DNA of 19,855 bases, from contig JAZQCY010000071.1 in the NCBI GenBank assembly GCA_045546555.1, forward strand, positions 1 through 19,855, given 5' to 3'. This document shows positions 16,654 through 19,855 of this stretch, in pieces (within the stretch, counting starts at the first letter, position 1; every line of letters begins with the position of its first letter). This DNA is from UMGS172 sp045546555. GTDB taxonomy: Bacteria > Bacillota > Clostridia > Oscillospirales > Acutalibacteraceae. The notes beneath the pieces were generated by a model. It was not told where the DNA came from and did no database searches. It was given only the letters and a program-made list of their open reading frames with translations. The position numbers were made by a program, and so were the translations under genes.

Positions 16654-17268
16654 TTAGTCGAGCAGATAGAAGCAATCAACAAGTGAATTAACTGCATCCT
16701 CGGATGTAGCGGTTATTGTCACGGAAGCAAGATATCCGCTGCACTTGATGTTGATCAGTGCCTGATACATATCAAAGGTGCTGAATTTAGCCGAAATAAA
16801 CATTGTCGGAAAATCCTTGTCGCTGATGGTCACACTGCCAACCGAATGCTTAAAATTACTGTAACCCATATTTCTTAAGCTTGTTTCAACAGTAGGGTAA
16901 ATAGCTTCATAATTTTCTTCAATATCTAAGGTTGCCAGCTTAATATTGCTTACTTTTTCAAGATTTACATTGATGTTACTCTGATTATCCGACGCTGATG
17001 CGAACATATCATAAAAGACATCGGCATTTTCGGCCAGCTCTTTAAATTCATCACCGGCAACATTCATCGAAAAATTGTTCAGCTCTCTTATCTGTTCATC
17101 AGTATAAAAATACCAATCGGATTTTAATTCGCATCCGATCCCTATGAACTTATTTTCATAGATAAGTCCTTCTGTTGTACCCAATTCAAATTCTCGGTTG
17201 TTTTCGGCACAGGCGGCGAAGGTGAATACAAGAGAAAGAACAACTAAAATTGATAATACTCTTTTCAT
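16654..17268 (-). CDS. Small lipoprotein of unknown function
   Basis: This 204-residue protein starts MKRVLSILVVLSLVFTFAAC, a type II signal peptide with Cys20 as the lipidation site. The mature part of about 185 residues begins with an acidic tether and contains YENKFIGIGCELKSDWYFY (39-57), a pattern I associate with extracellular lipoproteins of Clostridia that have a PsbP/Mog1-like alpha-beta fold. I do not recognise a specific family and no catalytic motif is visible. It has its own strong promoter, an AAAGGAG ribosome binding site and a terminator, so it is a single-gene unit. It shares the divergent intergenic region with the permease gene at 17479. Confidence 0.8.
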   Translation of the reverse strand: MKRVLSILVVLSLVFTFAACAENNREFELGTTEGLIYENKFIGIGCELKSDWYFYTDEQIRELNNFSMNVAGDEFKELAENADVFYDMFASASDNQSNINVNLEKVSNIKLATLDIEENYEAIYPTVETSLRNMGYSNFKHSVGSVTISDKDFPTMFISAKFSTFDMYQALINIKCSGYLASVTITATSEDAVNSLVDCFYLLD

Positions 17269-17290
17269 AACAACAACTCCTTTAATACAT

Positions 17291-17318
17291 ATTCTAACAC
17301 TTAAACCTGCTATGTCAA
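17291..17318 (-). promoter_or_regulatory. Promoter of the small lipoprotein gene
   Basis: On the minus strand a consensus -35 TTGACA (17318-17313) is separated by 16 bases from the -10 TAGAAT (17296-17291), which carries an extended -10 TGT. The start codon is about 22 bases further on, after AAAGGAG. Confidence 0.8.
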
Positions 17319-17478
17319 GTTAAATTTGGTGTTTTCATCAATTGCACTGAGGTTAGTATTTCAGATATTATTCATAATGATGAATTTTGATTTTAAGTAA
17401 AAATAATGCTTGCATTTTGCACCCAAAAGTATTAAAACATTATAGGTATTTTATTTTTAGATTAGGAGGGAACGGCAA
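17319..17478 (+). promoter_or_regulatory. Divergent intergenic region; probable permease promoter and small inverted repeat
   Basis: This AT-rich stretch holds no gene. A possible plus-strand promoter is TTGCAC (17342-17347), 18 bases, TATTAT (17366-17371); a second is TTGCAC (17417-17422), 18 bases, TATAGG (17441-17446). Neither is decisive. A 6-bp inverted repeat ATTCAT-aatg-ATGAAT lies at 17370-17385, overlapping or just downstream of the first -10 box, and could be an operator. A clear TTAGGAGGG ribosome binding site precedes the permease ATG. Confidence 0.4.
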
Positions 17479-18612
17479 ATGATTTCTGCAAAACCGCACC
17501 GACATCATCATATACCGTCGGTCGTTCCGTTTTTAAAGCAGAATGTTGTTATGTGCGTTGCTTTCGTTGCGGCAGCCATAACCTGCGTCTTTGTTCCCGT
17601 CGACTCCGAGTATCTCGGCTATTTTGATTTTAAGACCTTAACCTGTCTTTTCTGCGTTTTGGTGGTTGTCTGCGCTTTGAAAAACATCAGCTTTTTCTAT
17701 CTGTTGGCCAGAAAGGTCGTTAAATGCTTCAAAAATGCCCGTATGTGCATTTTGGCTCTTGTCTACATAACTTTTATTGGCTCGATGCTTATAGCCAATG
17801 ACATGGCTTTATTGACGTTTTTACCGTTGGGATATTTTGTTCTGACAACCGGCCATAAGGAAAAATATATGGCCTTCACCTTTATAATGCAGAACATTGC
17901 GGCCAATTTAGGCGGTATGCTCACACCTTTTGGCAACCCGCAAAACCTCTATCTGTATTCAAAATTTGAAATACCTAACCTTGAGTTTATGGCCATAATG
18001 GCACCGCCGTTTATTGTATCAATTATTTTGATAACGGTTTGTTGCCTGTTTATCAAGCCCGAACCGCTTGAGGTCAAGGACAAGCAGATCAACTTCGATA
18101 TTAAGAAAACTTCGCTGTATTTGGCTTTGTTTGCTTTGTCAATCGCTATTGTTTTCAGAGGCATTCCTTATTGGATCGGTTTTTTGATAATTCCCACAGT
18201 TCTGTTCTTTGTTGACCGTGATGCCTTAAAGAAGGTTGACTATCCTTTGCTTTTGACCTTTGTGTTTTTCTTCATTTTCTCGGGAAATATGGCAAGAATA
18301 GGGGAGGTACGAGAGTTTTTCTCATACCTGCTTGACAAAAACACCTTGCTTTTCAGTGTTGCATCCTGTCAATGTATCAGCAACGTACCATCTGCTATTC
18401 TTCTGTCACAGTTCACGACCGATTATCCGAGCCTTTTGGTTGGTGTAAATATTGGCGGTGCAGGTACGCTTATAGCTTCTTTGGCAAGTTTAATAACTTT
18501 TAGAGAATACACAAAGCACAACCCGACCAAGACCTTGTCATACGTCGGAATGTTCTCGGCATTCAACTTCGGTTTCCTACTTGTGCTGATAGCTTTTATG
18601 CTGATCATATAA
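17479..18612 (+). CDS. Ion-transporter-superfamily permease (SLC13/CitMHS/ArsB-like)
   Basis: This 377-residue polytopic membrane protein has about 10 helices. The conserved hairpin motifs of the SLC13/ArsB/NhaD-type superfamily are visible in both halves: ANDMALLTFLPLGYF (106-120) with GGMLTPFGNPQNLYLYS (145-161), then ISNVPSAILLSQF (300-312) with GVNIGGAGTLIASLASL (322-338). Such proteins move anions or organic acids with Na+ or H+. It is shorter than usual for ArsB or CitM (about 420-430 residues). Its N-terminus is cytoplasmic and histidine-rich (HRHHHIP at 8-14). The substrate cannot be told: no ars regulator or arsenate reductase gene is nearby, so arsenite export has no support from context. 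It is transcribed away from the small lipoprotein gene. Confidence 0.83.
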   Translation: MISAKPHRHHHIPSVVPFLKQNVVMCVAFVAAAITCVFVPVDSEYLGYFDFKTLTCLFCVLVVVCALKNISFFYLLARKVVKCFKNARMCILALVYITFIGSMLIANDMALLTFLPLGYFVLTTGHKEKYMAFTFIMQNIAANLGGMLTPFGNPQNLYLYSKFEIPNLEFMAIMAPPFIVSIILITVCCLFIKPEPLEVKDKQINFDIKKTSLYLALFALSIAIVFRGIPYWIGFLIIPTVLFFVDRDALKKVDYPLLLTFVFFFIFSGNMARIGEVREFFSYLLDKNTLLFSVASCQCISNVPSAILLSQFTTDYPSLLVGVNIGGAGTLIASLASLITFREYTKHNPTKTLSYVGMFSAFNFGFLLVLIAFMLII

Positions 18613-18818
18613 AACAGCAAATGGCGTAAAACTTGCTGTCCGATCTGCTTCACCCACCCGCAAGGGTGGACATTGCCTATACGTTGAATTGCCGTAGAGT
18701 AATTGCCTTTCCAACAGTTATCTCTCTTATGTTTGAAGTGCTGTATTTCGGTGCCTTTGTAAAAAGTTCCCGACGAAGATTTTTTCATAACGAAAATCTA
18801 TTGAAACGAATATGTCAA
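18613..18818. other. Gene-free region with two hairpins; possible minus-strand RNA or element remnant
   Basis: No frame here has a credible start, ribosome binding site and recognisable product. Two inverted repeats stand out: ACAGCAA (18614-18620) with TTGCTGT (18633-18639), and CCACCC-gcaa-GGGTGG (18654-18669), a 6-bp GC stem closed by a GNRA tetraloop. Read on the minus strand the first hairpin is followed by TTTTAT, so it could end a minus-strand transcript; on the plus strand neither has a T run. An open minus-strand frame and a plus-strand frame cross the region but also run through neighbouring genes or hairpins. It may be a small RNA gene or a decayed insertion. Confidence 0.4.
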
Positions 18819-18850
18819 AAGGACGGTAACCAATTTTGGTTACCGTCCTT
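18819..18850 (-). terminator. Intrinsic terminator of the XRE regulator gene
   Basis: A perfect 15-bp inverted repeat AAGGACGGTAACCAA / TTGGTTACCGTCCTT has only two bases between its arms, so the innermost pairs will open to form a loop. On the minus strand the arm is followed by TTTTGAC. It lies about 30 bases after the regulator's stop codon and may also stop permease transcripts arriving on the plus strand. Confidence 0.85.
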
Positions 18851-18879
18851 AATTTGTTTAGTGCTTTTGCGTATATGGT

Positions 18880-19191
18880 TTACTTCTTGGTTAACCCCTT
18901 AACGAGATTGGCGATGCTCTCAAGCTGTTGGTCATCCAGCTTTTTAAGATCGCTAATGATGCCGTTGAGCTTAGTAGGATTTTTGGTATTGAGATCAAAG
19001 AACTCACTTACCGAAACACCTAAGTAATCGCAGATATAGAAAATACCCACCAAGGAAGGCAACGACTTTCCCGACTCAATGTTATTGATGTAGCCGGGAT
19101 TCTGACCAATAGCCAAACTCATTTCCCGTGCAGATACGTTTTTCTTTTCACGCAGTTGCGCTAATCGCAAAGCAAAATCCTTTTCGTCCAT
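18880..19191 (-). CDS. XRE-family helix-turn-helix regulator
   Basis: An upstream in-frame ATG exists at 19224, but GGTGAG lies just before the ATG at 19191 and the family normally starts here, so 103 residues are annotated. Residues 7-66 form the XRE/Cro-C1 DNA-binding fold: LRLAQLREKKNVSAREMSLA, then the turn and recognition helix GQNPGYINNIESGKSLPS (29-46) and YICDYLGVSVSEFFD (52-66). The C-terminal 37 residues are a predicted helix with no ligand domain. It is transcribed away from the SLOG gene, and the space between them holds a TTGAC-x4-GTCAA repeat, so it probably controls itself and the SLOG transcript. Such small regulators are frequent on mobile elements and in housekeeping loci alike. 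Confidence 0.88.
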   Translation of the reverse strand: MDEKDFALRLAQLREKKNVSAREMSLAIGQNPGYINNIESGKSLPSLVGIFYICDYLGVSVSEFFDLNTKNPTKLNGIISDLKKLDDQQLESIANLVKGLTKK

Positions 19192-19244
19192 AATCTCACC
19201 GCCTTTTATAATATTGTACCCCATAAAGGTTGCAAAACTATTGG

Positions 19245-19258
19245 TTGACAGGCGTCAA
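19245..19258. promoter_or_regulatory. Candidate operator, inverted repeat in the divergent control region
   Basis: TTGAC-aggc-GTCAA is a perfect 5-bp inverted repeat placed six bases before the -35 box of the SLOG promoter and between it and the regulator start. It is flanked by the palindrome TTGCAA at 19230-19235 and again at 19264-19269 (the latter being the -35 box). Binding by the XRE protein is inferred from position. Confidence 0.4.
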
Positions 19259-19263
19259 AGGTG

Positions 19264-19292
19264 TTGCAATGTTGGTTTATATATGATATAAT
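19264..19292 (+). promoter_or_regulatory. Strong promoter for the SLOG leader transcript
   Basis: The elements are -35 TTGCAA (19264-19269), an exact 17-base spacer and a consensus -10 TATAAT (19287-19292) with the extended -10 TGA (19284-19286). Transcription should begin near 19298-19300, about 128 bases before the SLOG start codon. Confidence 0.88.
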
Positions 19293-19330
19293 GGAGAAAA
19301 TGCAGGAAATGAACCTACAAGTGATTTCAA

Positions 19331-19378
19331 ATGACCGCTATACACACGCATGATGAGATAGCCGAGTCATTGGAATAG
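19331..19378 (+). CDS. Possible leader peptide upstream of the SLOG gene
   Basis: A 15-codon frame reads MTAIHTHDEIAESLE and its TAG stop directly abuts the terminator hairpin that starts at 19379. AAGTGA lies six bases ahead of its ATG and is a weak ribosome binding site. The ATG itself lies in the left arm of the leader stem, so folding would hide it. A second short frame in another phase (19300 or 19309 to 19353, ending ISNDRYTHA) overlaps it. Whether either is translated is unknown; the placement fits a peptide that couples ribosome position to termination. Confidence 0.3.
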   Translation: MTAIHTHDEIAESLE

Positions 19379-19411
19379 CCCACCGGACTAAAACGGTTCG
19401 GTGGGTGTTTT
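19379..19411 (+). terminator. Intrinsic terminator within the SLOG leader
   Basis: CCCACCGGACT (19379-19389) pairs with GGTTCGGTGGG (19395-19405) to give an 11-bp stem including two G-T pairs, with loop AAAAC, followed by TGTTTT. It lies five bases before the AAGGAG ribosome binding site of the SLOG gene, so reading through it is needed to express that gene. Confidence 0.85.
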
Positions 19412-19426
19412 AATAAGGAGCGAGAT

Positions 19427-19855
19427 ATGAGGATTTATTCTGTGGCGTTTTTTGGTCACCGATATGTGGATAATATATTAAAGGTAGAAACCCTTTTGGA
19501 AGAACCGATACGGAGACTTCTTGATGAAAATGAGTACGTGGATTTTTTGGTCGGACGCAATGGGGACTTCGACCAATGCGTATCTTCCTCTGTACTTCGC
19601 GTACGAAAAAATCATAGGAACGATAACAGTGCATTGGTCTTGATGCTGCCCTATCCTACCGCGGAGTACCTTAATAACGAAAATTACTTTCACGACTATT
19701 ATACCGATGTAGAAATTTCCCACGCCGCATCGGTGGCGCATCCTAAATCCGCTATCCAAATTCGCAACCGGGAAATGGTTGACCGCGCTGATCTTATTAT
19801 CTGCTACATTGAACATGAAAAAGGCGGCGCTTGGCAGACCGTAGATTATGCAATG
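19427..19855 (+). CDS. SLOG-superfamily protein, YpsA/DUF1273-like (3' partial)
   Basis: The frame opens at ATG 19427 behind AAGGAG and stays open to the right edge (143 codons, no stop). The N-terminus MRIYSVAFFGHR carries the GHR motif typical of the YpsA/DUF1273 branch of the SLOG (Rossmann-like) superfamily. The later RADLIICYIEHEKGGAWQTV segment matches the D-L-I-x-Y ... GG-x-x-x-T motif that binds a nucleotide or nucleotide-derived ligand in this superfamily. The middle part (about 50-110) is longer than in YpsA and contains MLPYPTAEYLNNENYF. SLOG proteins include nucleotide-derived signal sensors and are common on integrative elements of Clostridia. Its expression is gated by the leader terminator, and probably by the divergent XRE repressor. 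Confidence 0.82.
   Translation, partial: MRIYSVAFFGHRYVDNILKVETLLEEPIRRLLDENEYVDFLVGRNGDFDQCVSSSVLRVRKNHRNDNSALVLMLPYPTAEYLNNENYFHDYYTDVEISHAASVAHPKSAIQIRNREMVDRADLIICYIEHEKGGAWQTVDYAM

Larger units (their letters stand above)
19299..19411 (+). promoter_or_regulatory. Structured 5' leader with attenuator layout
   Basis: The leader between promoter and SLOG gene is about 113 nt and contains a paired region. TTCAAATGAC (19326-19335) can pair with GTCATTGGAA (19366-19375) with one mismatch, enclosing a second stem GCTAT/ATAGC (19337-19341 with 19358-19362). An intrinsic terminator follows at once. The 5' part (19303-19317) can form a weak AGG/CCT hairpin. The fold has not been matched to any riboswitch family I know. 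It could sense a small molecule, a stalled ribosome or tRNA charging; the sequence alone does not decide. Confidence 0.6.

Noticed and set aside
18423..18788. Minus-strand frame of 121 codons across the permease end and the gene-free region
   Set aside because: Its 3' half is antisense to conserved permease motifs, it has no recognisable domain, and it runs through two hairpins.
18633..18902. Plus-strand frame of 89 codons downstream of the permease
   Set aside because: It has no ribosome binding site, reads through the 15-bp terminator repeat and overlaps the end of the XRE gene; composition is not protein-like.
19330..19410. tRNA-like look of the SLOG leader (GGTTCG segment)
   Set aside because: There is no acceptor stem, D-arm or anticodon arm in the right places; the segment belongs to the terminator stem.
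19410..19816. Minus-strand frames opposite the SLOG gene
   Set aside because: The plus-strand frame has a good ribosome binding site and SLOG motifs at both ends, so these are shadows.
1..19855. CRISPR arrays, rRNA, tRNA, transposases, integrases
   Set aside because: No regularly spaced repeats, no rRNA or tRNA signatures and no recombinase or transposase motifs were found on either strand.

Overview
The window looks like chromosomal DNA from a low-GC Gram-positive anaerobe of the class Clostridia (Bacillota). The evidence is AT-rich DNA with GGAGG-type ribosome binding sites, short or overlapping gene junctions, lipoproteins with Gram-positive type II signal peptides, and proteins whose motifs fit Firmicutes families. 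The genus cannot be named from sequence alone.

Positions 1-14840 form one tightly packed plus-strand operon for making and exporting a surface polysaccharide by the Wzx/Wzy route. Its promoter and first genes lie left of the window. In order it carries: a sugar-transfer-type ATP-grasp enzyme (5' end cut off), a second and different ATP-grasp ligase, a TRAP-type (DctM-like) permease, a small two-helix membrane protein, two GT4 glycosyltransferases, two GT2 glycosyltransferases, a polysaccharide pyruvyl transferase, a Wzx flippase, a Wzy-like polymerase, two tandem PF14907-type nucleotidyltransferase-like proteins and a sugar isomerase/epimerase-type TIM barrel. The four glycosyltransferases would build a repeat unit on a lipid carrier, the pyruvyl transferase would add an acidic ketal, Wzx would flip the unit and Wzy would polymerise it. 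The ATP-grasp enzymes, permease and nucleotidyltransferase-like pair are the less expected part and could supply or attach a non-sugar decoration. No initiating sugar-phosphate transferase, chain-length regulator or nucleotide-sugar gene is present here. A strong hairpin at 14882-14910 ends the operon.

Positions 14926-17268 hold two minus-strand lipoprotein genes, each with its own well-formed promoter. One carries a ComEC-like metallo-beta-lactamase domain; the other is of unknown function. A plus-strand ion-transporter-superfamily permease follows (17479-18612).

Positions 18613-19855 look different. There is about 200 bases of gene-free DNA with hairpins. A minus-strand XRE-type repressor follows, divergent from a SLOG-superfamily (YpsA/DUF1273-like) gene that runs off the right edge. 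Between them lies a near-consensus promoter and a leader of about 110 nt with short open frames, a foldable stem and an intrinsic terminator just ahead of the SLOG ribosome binding site. This leader looks like an attenuator or riboswitch and is the most promising undescribed element in the window.
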